Numbered from the stretch's first letter, positions 18,901 through 30,160 are shown. The stretch is 64,000 nt of DNA from Arenibacter latericius DSM 15913 (GCF_000424985.1 NZ_AUKX01000023.1:1-64000); one strand, 5' to 3'. The notes: generated by a model from the letters alone, not told the origin. Numbers and translations are program-made.

Positions 18901-20478
18901 TTAATACCCGTTGTTATCTGTTCCTAAACTTGGGTTTCGTTGAATTTCCTGTTCAGGAAGCGGTAATAGCATATGTTTTTCTTCAATTACCTTTCCTTGA
19001 GATGTAACATGTCCTATTGCATTTACAAAACTAACTACCCCTGGGCTACTGGCTACAGGGAATTTTCTTGTACGAACAATATCAAACCAATTTTGAAATT
19101 CAAACACCAATTCTCTGTGTCGTTCTACCCATACTTCCTCTACAAACTCATCGACACCTAGTCCAGACAAAGACTGATTTATAGTTGCGATATCCGTATT
19201 CCAATAGGCTCTTCCACGAACTTGAGAGAGATAATTCACTGCATCAGCGTTTACTCCTGACGACTTTGCAATAGCCTCTGCAGCAATTAATAATACATCA
19301 GCATAACTTAACATAGCCTGATCTTTCCCAGACAGGGCGGTATCAAACATTGCCTCGTCATCATGCCAAATATAAGGTGAAGGAGGAAAGGTTTTATTAG
19401 TTCCCTCCAAGGTAGTATGAAAATATTGCTTTTCCTGTGCTCTTAAGTCATTAACAGGATCATAAAGATCTAAAAAACTGCTAGCTGGCTGATAGGCACC
19501 GTTGGCGATATCGTATAATACGTCTTGGGAAAACCCTGTTGGATAAGAATACCTAGGAAAAGTAGAAGGTGAAATCGCAGCATCAAACTCCTTAATATAA
19601 ATATGTTCTTCTGCAGATGCATCTGCCTTTCTTATTTTGTTATAAGCTGAATTCCCAAAATCCAATTCACCTGGATTCAATTCATCATGCTGAACAAGAC
19701 TATAGGTACCATAAACTCCATTGATTATATCTTGGGCCAATTCAGCGGCGTCCCCATAACGATTCGCATTAAGTGGCGAACCACTCATAGTGAGATATAC
19801 CTCGGACAATAATGCTGCCACTGCTCCTGCAGTGATACGTTTTCCGTTATTTACCATCGTAGCCGTAGATAACCCACCGTTTTCCAAAGCATCTTTTAGA
19901 TCTGACTCAATCAAAGCATAAACTTCAGCGACTGAACTTCTTTCTAAATATAGGTTATCTAAAGAATTATAAGGTTCAGTCGTTAGAGGAATAGGACCAA
20001 AAAATCTCACTAGATAATAATAAGCATAAGCTCTAAAAAACTTAGCCTCACCAATTAATTGGCTACGTTCTTCATCTGAAAGACCTGGTGTTTCAGGAAT
20101 GTGTTTTATAGCATTATTGGCCCTAGAAATCCCTAGGTACAACTCTCTCCATCTTCCCTGTAAATAATCCCCAATATTATCTCCATTAAGTGTTAGTTGT
20201 TGAGTATTGCTAACATGTAATTCCTGACCGGCATATTCATTAGAAAAGAAACCCGACATGTAGGCACCTAACATTACTGGAATTCCACTATAGACACCAC
20301 CATCAGTCATATTTGGGGCACCTGTTCTATAAAGTGAATTAACCGCACTATACGCTTGGTCTGGTTCACTAAAAAATTGATCGGACGCTAATTCACTTAA
20401 CGGCTCCTCATCTAAAAAATCGGAACAAGCACTTAAACTTGCTACTATTAGCAGTAATAAAATATATTTTATTTTCAT
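18901..20478 (-). CDS. SusD/RagB-family nutrient-binding outer-membrane lipoprotein
   Basis: From the ATG at 20478 the 525-residue protein starts with a lipoprotein signal (MKIKYILLLLIVASLSAC, mature Cys 18, then SDFLDEEP). It has the TPR-rich SusD fold with NAIKHIPETPGLSDEERSQL and FFRAYAYYYLVRFFGPIPL near residues 120-165 and the RHRELVFEFQNWFDIVRTRK C-terminal signature. It caps the SusC transporter, 25 bp upstream, and captures glycan at the cell surface. The substrate is not readable. The adjacent dehydrogenase and hexuronate genes hint at a sugar-acid-containing glycan. Confidence 0.95.
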   Translation of the reverse strand: MKIKYILLLLIVASLSACSDFLDEEPLSELASDQFFSEPDQAYSAVNSLYRTGAPNMTDGGVYSGIPVMLGAYMSGFFSNEYAGQELHVSNTQQLTLNGDNIGDYLQGRWRELYLGISRANNAIKHIPETPGLSDEERSQLIGEAKFFRAYAYYYLVRFFGPIPLTTEPYNSLDNLYLERSSVAEVYALIESDLKDALENGGLSTATMVNNGKRITAGAVAALLSEVYLTMSGSPLNANRYGDAAELAQDIINGVYGTYSLVQHDELNPGELDFGNSAYNKIRKADASAEEHIYIKEFDAAISPSTFPRYSYPTGFSQDVLYDIANGAYQPASSFLDLYDPVNDLRAQEKQYFHTTLEGTNKTFPPSPYIWHDDEAMFDTALSGKDQAMLSYADVLLIAAEAIAKSSGVNADAVNYLSQVRGRAYWNTDIATINQSLSGLGVDEFVEEVWVERHRELVFEFQNWFDIVRTRKFPVASSPGVVSFVNAIGHVTSQGKVIEEKHMLLPLPEQEIQRNPSLGTDNNGY

Positions 20479-20502
20479 GATATACACTCTTTATATTTAG
20501 AA

Positions 20503-23500
20503 TTAAAACTTAAGACTACAACCCAAAGTAAAAGTTCTTGGTTTAGGGTATTGGAAGAAAAAGATATTCTGCCCCCATTGGTCACCCCCCCAGGAAGTTG
20601 CCTCTGGATCGTAACCTTGAAAATCTTTAGAATGGATTACAAATGCATTTTCCAAACTTGCATATACTCTTAAGTTGTTCAACCCCATACTTTCCAAAGC
20701 AGCTTCATTAAAACTATAACCTAATGAAAAAAGATTACCTCTTATATAGGATCCATTAGCAATCCAGTGACTATCTACCTGGCTATTTTGTCCAGCATAA
20801 GACTGGTTTCTTATCTCTTGAACCATGGTGTTTTGATTTTGCTCCGTCCAACCATCATATAAAATAGTGGCCAAGCCGTTAGCAATTCCAGACCTGTCTT
20901 CTGTAGAATGGTAGAACTGCTGCATGATATCTACACCACCCACAAATTGTATATCCGCTGTAAAGTCAAAATTCTTATAGTTAAAAGTATTAGAGAAACT
21001 ACCTGTAAAATCTGGCAATCCCTTTCCTAAAATTTTCTTTTCTTCAGAACGTTTTGCTTCTCCTGGTAAGGCACCAACTAATGCAGCCTCTTGTGCCTCA
21101 TCCGTACCCCAAGTTCCTAGACGCTCATACCCCCAGAATGAACTTAAAGATTCTCCAACTCTTAAAATGGTCTGACTTCCCGAAACCCAGTTTGGACCAG
21201 GTAAAATATCTTCGTCATTTTCCCCCAAGTTTTTAATAGTGTTTTTGTTGTAATTTATATTAAAAGAAGTTTGCCAATTAAAATCTGGATTAGAAATGTT
21301 CTGTGTTACTAACATGGCTTCTATACCTTCGTTAGAAACCGCACCAATATTATCCCTTACGGAAACAAACCCCGTAGCATATGGCACTGGCCTATCTAAT
21401 AATAAATCTGTGGTTTCCTTATAATAATAATCAAACTCAAATCTTAACCTATTATTAAAGGCTCCGAAATCTATCCCAATATCCAATTGACTTGTTTTTT
21501 CCCATTCCAAATCTGGGTTAGATAATCTGTTTACAGAACTTGCTGCTACTCTAGTTCCGTTGAGCAAAATGGTTCCGGTAGAAACGGTTGCCAAAGAACT
21601 ATAAGCGGGAATTTCAGTATTACCTGTTATACCATAGCTAGCTCTTAGCTTAAGTCGGTTAATAATTTCACTATCACTTAAAAAGTCCTCTTCAGACATC
21701 ATCCACCCTAATCCTGCAGAAGGGAAGAATCCGTACTTGTTATTTGTTCCAAATCTAGAAGAGCCATCCACCCTACCTGTTAGGGTAACCATATATTTAT
21801 CCTTAAGCGTATAACCCGCTCGTAAGAAATAGGAATTTAACGCCCATTTACTATAATTAGAAACCGGAGCGCTTGGGTTACTAGCCGCACCGATATTATT
21901 ATATTTAAAGAAATCATCACTAAATCCACGAGCTTGAATATCTGAAGACTCAAACATATGCTCCTGCCAGCTTAATCCTAGCATACCATTAAATCTGTGA
22001 TCGTCTATTTCTTTCTGATAGGTTAAATAGTTTTCTTGCTGCCAATAGGTACTCTTGGAATTATAGACTCTTGCGAATCCATTTGGAGCCGAAATATTTA
22101 CCAAATCACGTGGAGAATACTCCTGTTTATTATTGATGCGTTTATCGAAACCAAATTGCGTTCTAAACTCTAATCCAGGTAGAATCGTAAATTTAGCGAA
22201 AGCATTCCCAAATATCTGGTTCCTTTCCCATAGTCTTTCCTGGGTTTCTAACACGTGTACCGGATTAGCCATAGCTTCTAGGTTATAGGCATCCTCAATA
22301 TCAAAACTATTACTATAGGTACCATCAGGAAACTTTACAGGAAATATCGGGGGCATTTCTATCATGGTACGTCTTGGCACCTGGCCTCCGCCTCCTTCTT
22401 CAAATTCCTTTTCCTTAACATTATTTACCAAAAGATTGACACCAAAAGACAACCAATCCTTTGGACTAATATCATAAGCAATTTTTCCACTTATTCTATC
22501 AACATCATTATTCAACATTATTCCTTCCATGTGGGAATAATTTAAAAAGGCACCTATTGATGATTTATCATCACCACTTTGAATACTTAATTGATGGTTA
22601 TTAGAGATTGCAGTCCTGGTGGCTTCATCCTGCCAATCGGTATCATATAAAGGCTTTCCACTAGAATCAAACAATCTTGGGTCATTAGTTGTAAACACGG
22701 GCACCGGACCATCTGGTCTATATTTCGGAGTGTTTTCCATACCAATCCTAACTACGTCCAACCACTCTTCAGCATTCAATAGATCCATTTTATTTTGCAT
22801 CTGTCCAACACTAATAAAGCCATCGTACCCAATTGTCATTCTTCCACTCTGGGTACCCCTTTTAGTGGTAATCAATACCACCCCGTTAGCTCCACGAGCT
22901 CCATAAATAGCAGCAGAGGAAGCATCTTTCAATACCTCCATACGCTCAATATCATTCGGATTTAGGTATTTAATGTCCTCCATAGCTACACCATCTACTA
23001 CATATAAGGGATTTGAAGATGAATTAATAGTACCTACTCCCCTAATGACGATTTTAGGCTCTCCGGATGGAGATCCAGAATTGAGAAACACATTAACTCC
23101 AGCTACTTTACCTTGTAGACCTTGAAGCGAGTTGTTTACAGGAGCCTTTAAAAGATCCTCGTTACTCAACACCCCTACAGCACCTGTTAGATCAGATTTT
23201 CTTTGCGTTCCATAACCAACAACAACAACCTCATCCAAGCTAGCTGCCTCAGCCTGCATGACCACTTCAATATTGCTTTGGTTACCCACCAAAACCTCAT
23301 AACTGGCAAAGCCTATGGATGAAAAAACCAATATGTCGTCTGAATTTGCTACAATGTTAAACACCCCATCAAAATCGGTCGCAACACCTTTTGTAGTCCC
23401 TTTTATAACCACACTAACTCCTGGTATTGGAGTTCCATCAGTGTCCTTAACGGTTCCAGAAACTTCATTTTGAACAGGTACAGAATCTATAGGTTCCGCA

Positions 23501-23871
23501 CTTATGTGCTTTTTAGACGTAAGTCGAATTTGTCTATTATTATAGATGTTGTAAGAAATTTGAGAATTTTTAAATAATTCATTAAGTACTACATCTATAG
23601 TTTTATTTTTTACTTGGATCGATACTTTTTCATCCAATGATATATTTTTATCACGATAAAGGAATCTAAATTCAGTATCTGACTCTATTTTGTTCAAAGC
23701 TTCTTCCAAACTAACATTTTCGAGTTTTAAAGATATTTTGGTGTTTTCGGCATAACTATTTGCCTGCATTTTAAAAAGTGAAAACAAGAGCAGTAACACC
23801 GTAAGTTTTGCCCTTAGGTTAATTTTAATAGGACAGGTTAATAACATCCCATTAGGATTATTCTTTTCCAT
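20503..23871 (-). CDS. SusC/RagA-family TonB-linked outer-membrane transporter with STN signalling domain
   Basis: The 1122-residue protein has an N-terminal signal peptide (to about residue 42), then an STN/secretin-like domain (about 48-115) used to signal to a FecR anti-sigma factor. A carboxypeptidase-D-like beta domain follows (about 137-215, VSGTVKDTDGTPIPGVSVVI), then the SusC plug motif (EVVVVGYGTQRKSDLTGAV), the plug and a 22-strand barrel. It imports oligosaccharides in a pair with the SusD lipoprotein. The STN domain together with the upstream sigma and FecR genes points to substrate-inducible, trans-envelope control. Confidence 0.95.
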   Translation of the reverse strand: MEKNNPNGMLLTCPIKINLRAKLTVLLLLFSLFKMQANSYAENTKISLKLENVSLEEALNKIESDTEFRFLYRDKNISLDEKVSIQVKNKTIDVVLNELFKNSQISYNIYNNRQIRLTSKKHISAEPIDSVPVQNEVSGTVKDTDGTPIPGVSVVIKGTTKGVATDFDGVFNIVANSDDILVFSSIGFASYEVLVGNQSNIEVVMQAEAASLDEVVVVGYGTQRKSDLTGAVGVLSNEDLLKAPVNNSLQGLQGKVAGVNVFLNSGSPSGEPKIVIRGVGTINSSSNPLYVVDGVAMEDIKYLNPNDIERMEVLKDASSAAIYGARGANGVVLITTKRGTQSGRMTIGYDGFISVGQMQNKMDLLNAEEWLDVVRIGMENTPKYRPDGPVPVFTTNDPRLFDSSGKPLYDTDWQDEATRTAISNNHQLSIQSGDDKSSIGAFLNYSHMEGIMLNNDVDRISGKIAYDISPKDWLSFGVNLLVNNVKEKEFEEGGGGQVPRRTMIEMPPIFPVKFPDGTYSNSFDIEDAYNLEAMANPVHVLETQERLWERNQIFGNAFAKFTILPGLEFRTQFGFDKRINNKQEYSPRDLVNISAPNGFARVYNSKSTYWQQENYLTYQKEIDDHRFNGMLGLSWQEHMFESSDIQARGFSDDFFKYNNIGAASNPSAPVSNYSKWALNSYFLRAGYTLKDKYMVTLTGRVDGSSRFGTNNKYGFFPSAGLGWMMSEEDFLSDSEIINRLKLRASYGITGNTEIPAYSSLATVSTGTILLNGTRVAASSVNRLSNPDLEWEKTSQLDIGIDFGAFNNRLRFEFDYYYKETTDLLLDRPVPYATGFVSVRDNIGAVSNEGIEAMLVTQNISNPDFNWQTSFNINYNKNTIKNLGENDEDILPGPNWVSGSQTILRVGESLSSFWGYERLGTWGTDEAQEAALVGALPGEAKRSEEKKILGKGLPDFTGSFSNTFNYKNFDFTADIQFVGGVDIMQQFYHSTEDRSGIANGLATILYDGWTEQNQNTMVQEIRNQSYAGQNSQVDSHWIANGSYIRGNLFSLGYSFNEAALESMGLNNLRVYASLENAFVIHSKDFQGYDPEATSWGGDQWGQNIFFFQYPKPRTFTLGCSLKF

Positions 23872-24001
23872 AATTTTAATTAGTTATTGTTAATTTTAAT
23901 AAACGGTCACTTTATTTTTAAAAATGAGAAAGATTGGATATCCCATTTTGTTATACTAAATGATATAAGTTAATTACTGTCACAACATAATTTGAGCGAT
24001 T

Positions 24002-25159
24002 TTAGGGGTTTATAATTATTTTTTTATTACTTACGGAATAGCTAAATGGCCGTTCCAATTTGAAATAATCCATCACGTTAGTAATACTTTCAATTTCTAT
24101 ATTAAAAGATGCTGTAAAGATTTCTTTGTCTAAAAATTTATCATTATTAATGATCTCCACACCGTAACTCCTCTCCAATCCTTTTATAATATTTTCAAAG
24201 GACATACTCTTAAATATCAATTCCCCATCCATCCAACTAGTAAAAAGATTAACGTCCACTTCTTTAATATCGAAGCTTCCCTCTTCACGGCTATATGATG
24301 CCATATACCCAGGTGTTAATATAGAACCATTATTAGGGTCGTTTGTATTATAAAACTGAACCGAGCCTTCGGTTAATACAGTAGAAATATCAGGGTCTCC
24401 TGGATAAGATGAAATATTGAACTTAGTGCCTAATACCTTAACTCCCATTTCATTGGAAATAACAGAAAAAACTTGTGTAGAATCTTTAGCTACACTAAAA
24501 AAGGCTTCACCTTTTAAAAACACCTCACGTGGATGACCTTTAATAAAACTAATAGGATACCTCAAGGAGCTACCCGAATTAAGACTTACCTGCGTACCAT
24601 CTGCCAAATAGACTCTATATTTTTTACCGTTGGGAACATAGAGTTCATTGTATATAAGACTAGTTACCCGCGCATTGTCCTTATATTTTAAGACTCCTTT
24701 ATGTTGATTCACAAAAGTCATCCCCTTAGAGTTCTTAATTTCTGTACTATTCGCAGGATCTATCTCTATAAAACTTCCATCTTCCAAACGTAGCGAAATT
24801 GCATCCATTGGCAACTTATATTCAGAAGTGTACCCTGGAGCAGGCTGCTGATAGAAAAAATACGTAAGACCCAAAATCCCTATAAAAACCGCAGCTATCC
24901 TAAGTATAAAACTAAACTGAAAGTTACTATTATAAGCACCCGTAATTTTTCTTAAATCCTGTTTCTTGCTCCTATCAAATTCCTTTCGCAACTTTCTACG
25001 TCTGAGAACATTTTTTTTATCCCTAAGGTTTTTAAGAATATAGGCTTCATCCTCCTCATCAAAATGGGATTTTAAATCAATAACATCTTCACTATCCCCT
25101 CTTAAAATGGACAATGCCAATCTTTTCGACAATGAAAATATTCTCTTTAATCTAGTCAT
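24002..25159 (-). CDS. FecR-family anti-sigma factor
   Basis: The 385-residue protein has an N-terminal cytoplasmic part rich in charged residues, one membrane segment at about 87-104 (FILRIAAVFIGILGLTYFF), a periplasmic FecR domain (LADGTQVSLNSGSSLRYP) and a C-terminal STN-contacting DUF4974 region. It senses the SusC STN domain and holds the ECF sigma factor inactive. It lies 96 bp downstream of the sigma gene and 130 bp before susC. Confidence 0.94.
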   Translation of the reverse strand: MTRLKRIFSLSKRLALSILRGDSEDVIDLKSHFDEEDEAYILKNLRDKKNVLRRRKLRKEFDRSKKQDLRKITGAYNSNFQFSFILRIAAVFIGILGLTYFFYQQPAPGYTSEYKLPMDAISLRLEDGSFIEIDPANSTEIKNSKGMTFVNQHKGVLKYKDNARVTSLIYNELYVPNGKKYRVYLADGTQVSLNSGSSLRYPISFIKGHPREVFLKGEAFFSVAKDSTQVFSVISNEMGVKVLGTKFNISSYPGDPDISTVLTEGSVQFYNTNDPNNGSILTPGYMASYSREEGSFDIKEVDVNLFTSWMDGELIFKSMSFENIIKGLERSYGVEIINNDKFLDKEIFTASFNIEIESITNVMDYFKLERPFSYSVSNKKIIINP

Positions 25160-25255
25160 CTATAAATGATATAAGAAATGAAAATTATAATTCCTTTATA
25201 TTCTAAGACGACAAAAAAATTGGTGTGGGTGAAAAAAATGATAAAATTTATTATT

Positions 25256-25804
25256 TCATAAGCTAAACAATAGCAAAATATGAAATATATCATTTTTTAG
25301 TAATAGTTTTAATTTACGATACGCAACCTTTTTCTGCGATTTAATAGTATTCACTGAGACTTGAAGACGTTCAGCTATTTGATCATTGGTTAAACCTCGC
25401 ATTCCTAATTTAATCACCTTTTTATATTTTTTAGGAATTGAGTTTAGAGCTTTATCAACTTTTTCAGAAGTTTCTACCAACAACACCTCTCTAGTAAAAA
25501 AAGATTCACCTTCCAAATGCATAATATCCATACCTAGACGTTGTGATTTCGTTTTAGAATAGCTGCTTTTTAGAAAGTCCAAACACTTATTTCTAACCGC
25601 AGTATATAAATAAGATTTTGCGGCCGCTTTATCTTTAATCATTATCTTTTTCTGCCATATATTCACAAACACATCCTGAACTACATCTCTAGAATCCTCT
25701 GAGTTTTTCAAATATCCTTGTGCAAACAAACAGAGCGGTGTATAAAGCGCTTCAAATAATTGCTTGTATTCCTTCGGTGTAAATGAAATATTTTCCTTAG
25801 ACAA
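25256..25804 (-). CDS. ECF RNA polymerase sigma factor (Bacteroidota sigma-70 family 1)
   Basis: The 182-residue protein has sigma region 2 (FAQGYLKNSEDSRDVVQDVF at about 28-47, then VNIWQKK) and region 4 with a helix-turn-helix (LTNDQIAERLQVSVNTIKSQ, then KKVAYRKL). The only usable start is TTG at 25804. It should direct transcription of the fecR-susC-susD genes that follow on the same strand. Confidence 0.93.
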   Translation of the reverse strand: MSKENISFTPKEYKQLFEALYTPLCLFAQGYLKNSEDSRDVVQDVFVNIWQKKIMIKDKAAAKSYLYTAVRNKCLDFLKSSYSKTKSQRLGMDIMHLEGESFFTREVLLVETSEKVDKALNSIPKKYKKVIKLGMRGLTNDQIAERLQVSVNTIKSQKKVAYRKLKLLLKNDIFHILLLFSL

Positions 25805-25862
25805 ATTTGAGGGTAATAAAAATCAATTTGAACTTGTGTTAAAAATGTCGAATTGGAACCTA

Positions 25863-27956
25863 TTAAAAATTCTTCATTTGTTCCATCGCCTCTTCTACAG
25901 TGGCTACAGGAAGTTTACAGGTATGATCTTGACATACATATATATAAGTCCCATCATCTGCATAGCGTTCTTTAAAAAGAGGTAACTCGCTATCTTTAGC
26001 ACTTCCTACTATCAAGGTATTAGGTAAATATTCACGATGCAGTCCTCCTAGCAAGCTATTGGCATTATCCCCTACCACAGCTATCTCAAAAAAGGGATAA
26101 ACCGATTTTAATAACAACGAATTCCATTTAGCATAGTTATAGGCATTTGTCTCAATCACGGGAACCATTGCAGATAGCATTTCTTTAGCCTTATTGGTTG
26201 CCTCTTTATTATATTCGATGTGACCTAATAGCAATAGATTTTCTGCCATTATAGAATTTGGAGAAGGTAACACCCCATCATCAGTCATGACGATTTTTGA
26301 AATTAGTTCTTCATCCGCGTTATAGGTAAACATGCCCGAATGTTCATCATTAAATTTATCTTGTGCAACCTCCATCAATTTCTGAGCAAATTCTAAATAC
26401 TCATCAGCCATGGTGCTGCTATATAATTTTAGCGATGCATTGGCCAAAAATGCATAATCTTCCAAAAATCCCTGATCTATCTTACTTCCTTTTTTATAAG
26501 AATGAACCAAATGATCTCCTTTTAGCCCATTTTTTTTAAGAAAGTGAAACACCTCTTCGGCTTTTTCCAAATAAGAAACTTCTCCAAAGGCATTATAGGC
26601 ATCTACAAGTCCATTTATTAAAAGAGCATTCCAAGAAATGATAATCTTATCGTCTATCTGCGGCCGTACCCTCTTATTTCTAACCTTTAGTAATTTTTCT
26701 TTCCACTCCTCTCTATGTTGTTCTAATTCGCTTTGCGACAATCCATTTTTCTGAGAAAACTCATCATCATGAAAGGTGCGGGAAAGCACATAGTTGTCCT
26801 TTTCCCAAATGTTGGAAGGTTTTATTCCAAAGTATTCCGAAAAGAGCGGAAATTCTGCACCCAAAGCAGATTTCAGTTCCTGCTCTGTCCACACATAGAA
26901 CTTCCCTTCCTCTCCTTCGCTATCAGCATCAATTGCGGCGTAATACCCGCCTTCAGGACTTTTCATCTCCCGATCTAAAAAAGTGATGGTTTCCTTAACA
27001 ATATTTTTAAACAATGGGGCTTTAAACACCTTATATCCTTTAGAATAGAGACTCAGCAATTGCGCATTATCATACAGCATTTTTTCAAAATGAGGCACTT
27101 TCCATTTAGAATCGGTACTATACCTATAAAAACCTCCTGCCAATTGATCGTACACCCCACCCATAGCAATCTTATCCATAGTAGTCTCTACATAATCTCT
27201 ACTTTCAGTATCCTTAGCAAGAAGAGAATAGTCTAGAAGAAAATCTAAATTTACGGGTATCATAAATTTCTGTACTCCCTTATTACCGCCCCATTTTAAA
27301 TCCCATTCCGACTTCCATTTCTCCACACTTGTTTTTAATACCTCTTGAGTTAAAACCCCTACATCTGAATTTGGTGAGATTAGATTAATATTCTGAATCT
27401 CCTTAGCTACCATATCAGCATATTCATTGGCTTTTTCAGGTTTTTCCTTATATAATGCACTTATATCTGCAAGCACTTTGCTCCACTGTTCCTTAGTGTG
27501 ATAGGTACCACCATAAATTGGTTTGCCATTGGGAAGGGTTATTACGTTTAACGGCCATCCCCCATTCCCTTTTAGCAACTGTAAGGCAGTCATATAAATA
27601 TGGTCAACATCTGGGCGCTCTTCCCTATCCACTTTTATATTAATAAAATTCTCATTCATTAATTTAGCAACCTCCTCATCTGCAAAGGTCTCCTCTTCCA
27701 TAACATGGCACCAATGGCAAGAAGAATAGCCAACACTCACCAATACCAATTTATTTTCTTTTTTAGCCTGTTCTAAGGCTGCGGGACTCCAAGCTTTCCA
27801 ATTTACCGGGTTATGGGCGTGTTGTAGAAGGTAAGGGCTAGTTTCATTAATAAGTTCATTAGTGTACTTATGGTTTTCAGCCTGACTTTTACCGTTGGAA
27901 CAGGAGAAGAAAATAAAGGCCATAGCTAATAGTATTGAGTTTATTGATAATCTCAT
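25863..27956 (-). CDS. YyaL/SPATA20-like thioredoxin-domain protein (DUF255), lipoprotein
   Basis: From the ATG at 27956 the 697-residue protein begins with a lipoprotein signal ([11 protein letters not shown]). The DUF255 thioredoxin-like domain follows, with [20 protein letters not shown], the redox motif [16 protein letters not shown] and [14 protein letters not shown]. After it come an (alpha/alpha)6 N-acylglucosamine-epimerase-like region with [15 protein letters not shown] and a C-terminal tail. The family is widespread and its reaction is unknown; a thiol-disulfide or sugar-related role is possible. It sits 58 bp upstream of the sigma gene on the same strand but is probably a separate unit. 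Confidence 0.88.
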   Translation of the reverse strand: MRLSINSILLAMAFIFFSCSNGKSQAENHKYTNELINETSPYLLQHAHNPVNWKAWSPAALEQAKKENKLVLVSVGYSSCHWCHVMEEETFADEEVAKLMNENFINIKVDREERPDVDHIYMTALQLLKGNGGWPLNVITLPNGKPIYGGTYHTKEQWSKVLADISALYKEKPEKANEYADMVAKEIQNINLISPNSDVGVLTQEVLKTSVEKWKSEWDLKWGGNKGVQKFMIPVNLDFLLDYSLLAKDTESRDYVETTMDKIAMGGVYDQLAGGFYRYSTDSKWKVPHFEKMLYDNAQLLSLYSKGYKVFKAPLFKNIVKETITFLDREMKSPEGGYYAAIDADSEGEEGKFYVWTEQELKSALGAEFPLFSEYFGIKPSNIWEKDNYVLSRTFHDDEFSQKNGLSQSELEQHREEWKEKLLKVRNKRVRPQIDDKIIISWNALLINGLVDAYNAFGEVSYLEKAEEVFHFLKKNGLKGDHLVHSYKKGSKIDQGFLEDYAFLANASLKLYSSTMADEYLEFAQKLMEVAQDKFNDEHSGMFTYNADEELISKIVMTDDGVLPSPNSIMAENLLLLGHIEYNKEATNKAKEMLSAMVPVIETNAYNYAKWNSLLLKSVYPFFEIAVVGDNANSLLGGLHREYLPNTLIVGSAKDSELPLFKERYADDGTYIYVCQDHTCKLPVATVEEAMEQMKNF

Positions 27957-27977
27957 AATATGGTTGGTTGTAATCAT

Positions 27978-28413
27978 ATGTATTGCAAGTTAAGATGCTA
28001 AAATCATCTTATCGGGCAACAAAATACAAGATTTTAAATTATGTATAAGCAAACGACCATCTTTTAACGTAACTCGACTTATCCTTTCATATAAAGAATA
28101 CACCCTTACCATTAAAAAAGCACAAAAATTTATTGACGTTGGGGTTATGTAGTAATTAAAATACTATGGAAACTAATCCAAGATTTTGTTTTAGTTGGCT
28201 TTAGATTAACACCTACTATTGGAGTTTACAGCTATGTGTAAATAAAGATTTTAAGCAGTGAGTTTTCTTTGCTATCATCTACTTAACATATATTAAAACA
28301 TATTGAACAAAATTTACCTACATCGTTATAATAGATAAAAGGACACAGTTCTTTTAGTTTTACGTTTTACATTAGTATTTTTATCCTTAATAAATAGCCA
28401 CACCTTATATTTA
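27978..28413. other. AT-rich divergent intergenic region
   Basis: About 435 bp between the divergent YyaL-like and KDG kinase genes. No small gene or structured RNA was recognised. It must contain promoters for both directions, but none fits the TTTG/TANNTTTG consensus well enough to call. Confidence 0.45.
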
Positions 28414-29436
28414 ATGAAGAAAATAGTCACCTTTGGAGAAATTCTCCTCAGATTATCTACAGAAAGACATTTGCGGTTTTCGCAAGCAACCAATTTTAAT
28501 GCTACTTATGGCGGGGGCGAATTTAATGTTGCCGTTTCCCTTGCTAATTTTGGGATGGAAACAGAATTCGTTACCAGACTGCCTCAGAATGATATTGGTG
28601 ATTGTGCCTTACAGGAAATTCGGAAATATAAAGTAGGAACAGATCACATCATTTTTGGAGGTGATAGATTGGGTATCTATTTTTTAGAAACCGGGGCAGG
28701 TACCCGAGGTAGTAAGGTGATTTACGATAGAGCAAATAGTGCAATTGCTACTATAGCCCCAGAAACTATAGACTGGGAAACTGTTTTTGGCGATGCCCAG
28801 TGGTTTCATTGGAGTGGGGTTACTCCCGCCATATCTAGTAATGCCGCAGCAATCTGTTTAGAAGCGGTAAAAGCTGCTTATAAAATGGGACTTACCATCT
28901 CCTCGGATTTAAATTACCGATCCAAACTCTGGAAATATGGAAAGGAACCTAAAGATATAATGCCAGAGTTATTGCAGTATAGCCATATAATCCTAGGAGA
29001 TTTAGATACTGCCTTTTTTATGACCGGGAAAGAAAAGAAAGATCCTAATTACCAGGATATAACTTCTTTACCTAAACTTTACGACGAGTTGTTTAAAAGT
29101 TTTCCCAATTTAAAATTTGCATCCACTACACTACGATATTCTATTAGTGCTTCCCATCAAAATATTGGAGGTATTTTATATGATGGAGCGTCTATTTTTA
29201 ACGCTAAGACAAGGGAAGTTACTCCTGTAGTAGACCGTGTAGGAAGCGGCGATGCGTTTATGGGCGGATTAATTTATAGCCTGATTACTAATCCGCAAGA
29301 AAAGCAAGCAGCCATTGATTTTGCTACCGCTGCATGTTGCTTAAAGCATACCATTTCAGGCGATTTTAATTTGGCTACCATAAAAGAGATAACACAATTG
29401 GCTTCCGGGAATACTTCGGGAAAAGTAAGTCGATAA
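28414..29436 (+). CDS. kdgK: 2-dehydro-3-deoxygluconokinase (PfkB family)
   Basis: The 340-residue ribokinase-like enzyme is expected to phosphorylate 2-keto-3-deoxygluconate to KDPG. The PfkB signatures are present: GGGEFNVAVSLANFG near residue 31 and the C-terminal VDRVGSGDAFMGGLIY, which contains the catalytic Asp. The aldolase gene follows after 16 bp, so the pair catalyses the last steps of hexuronate breakdown to pyruvate and glyceraldehyde 3-phosphate. Specificity is inferred from this context. Confidence 0.92.
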   Translation: MKKIVTFGEILLRLSTERHLRFSQATNFNATYGGGEFNVAVSLANFGMETEFVTRLPQNDIGDCALQEIRKYKVGTDHIIFGGDRLGIYFLETGAGTRGSKVIYDRANSAIATIAPETIDWETVFGDAQWFHWSGVTPAISSNAAAICLEAVKAAYKMGLTISSDLNYRSKLWKYGKEPKDIMPELLQYSHIILGDLDTAFFMTGKEKKDPNYQDITSLPKLYDELFKSFPNLKFASTTLRYSISASHQNIGGILYDGASIFNAKTREVTPVVDRVGSGDAFMGGLIYSLITNPQEKQAAIDFATAACCLKHTISGDFNLATIKEITQLASGNTSGKVSR

Positions 29437-29452
29437 TATAAAACACAACAGC

Positions 29453-30124
29453 ATGTCACAATTTTCAAGAATAGAAGTTGCATCCTTAATGAAAGAAACG
29501 GGACTTGTTCCACTATTTTACCATCCTGATATTGACTTAGGGAAAAACATATTAAAAGCCTGTTATGATGGGGGCGCAAGGTTAATTGAATTTACGGCTC
29601 GTGGCGATTTTGCCCATGAAGTTTTTGCTGAACTCAATAAATTTATCATCCAAGAACTTCCGGGAATGGCTATGGGAGTAGGTTCTATTACCGATTCTGC
29701 TGCCGCTTCCCTCTATATGCAGATGGGAGCGAATTTTGTGGTAACCCCTTCCCTACGAGAAGATATCGCTATTGTCTGTAATCGTAGAAAAGTGCTTTGG
29801 AGCCCTGGTTGTGGTTCTGTTACAGAAATTAACAAAGCTGAAGAAATGGGATGTGAAATAATTAAACTATTCCCAGGCGCCAATTTTGGGCCTAATTTTA
29901 TAAAGGCTATTAAAGGCCCCCAACCTTGGACTAGCATTATGCCTACCGGTGGCGTTACTTTGGAAGAATCTAATCTACGGGCTTGGTTTAATGCCGGAGC
30001 AACCTGCGTGGGTATGGGATCTAATTTAATTAGTAAATCCGTCTTGGTTAATAAGGATTATCAAGGGCTAGAAAATACCGTGAAGCAAACTCTGGCGCTT
30101 ATAAAAAAAGTCCGAGGTTCCTAG
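29453..30124 (+). CDS. eda: KDPG/KHG aldolase (2-keto-3-deoxy-6-phosphogluconate aldolase)
   Basis: The 223-residue class I aldolase cleaves KDPG to pyruvate and glyceraldehyde 3-phosphate. The Schiff-base Lys lies in EIIKLFPGANFGPNFIKAIK (about residues 136-155), and the general acid/base Glu in ARLIEFTARG (about 38-47). The length is typical of the family. It is the second gene of the kdgK-eda operon and converges on uxuA across a short palindrome. Confidence 0.94.
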   Translation: MSQFSRIEVASLMKETGLVPLFYHPDIDLGKNILKACYDGGARLIEFTARGDFAHEVFAELNKFIIQELPGMAMGVGSITDSAAASLYMQMGANFVVTPSLREDIAIVCNRRKVLWSPGCGSVTEINKAEEMGCEIIKLFPGANFGPNFIKAIKGPQPWTSIMPTGGVTLEESNLRAWFNAGATCVGMGSNLISKSVLVNKDYQGLENTVKQTLALIKKVRGS

Positions 30125-30143
30125 CTATGCTTTTAAAAACCAA

Positions 30144-30160
30144 CTCTTAAAGTTTAAGAG
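30144..30160. terminator. Palindrome between convergent eda and uxuA
   Basis: CTCTTAAA-G-TTTAAGAG is a perfect 8-bp dyad just after eda. It overlaps the last codons of uxuA. It could act as a bidirectional transcription end, but its one-base centre makes a stable hairpin unlikely without opening some pairs. Confidence 0.35.
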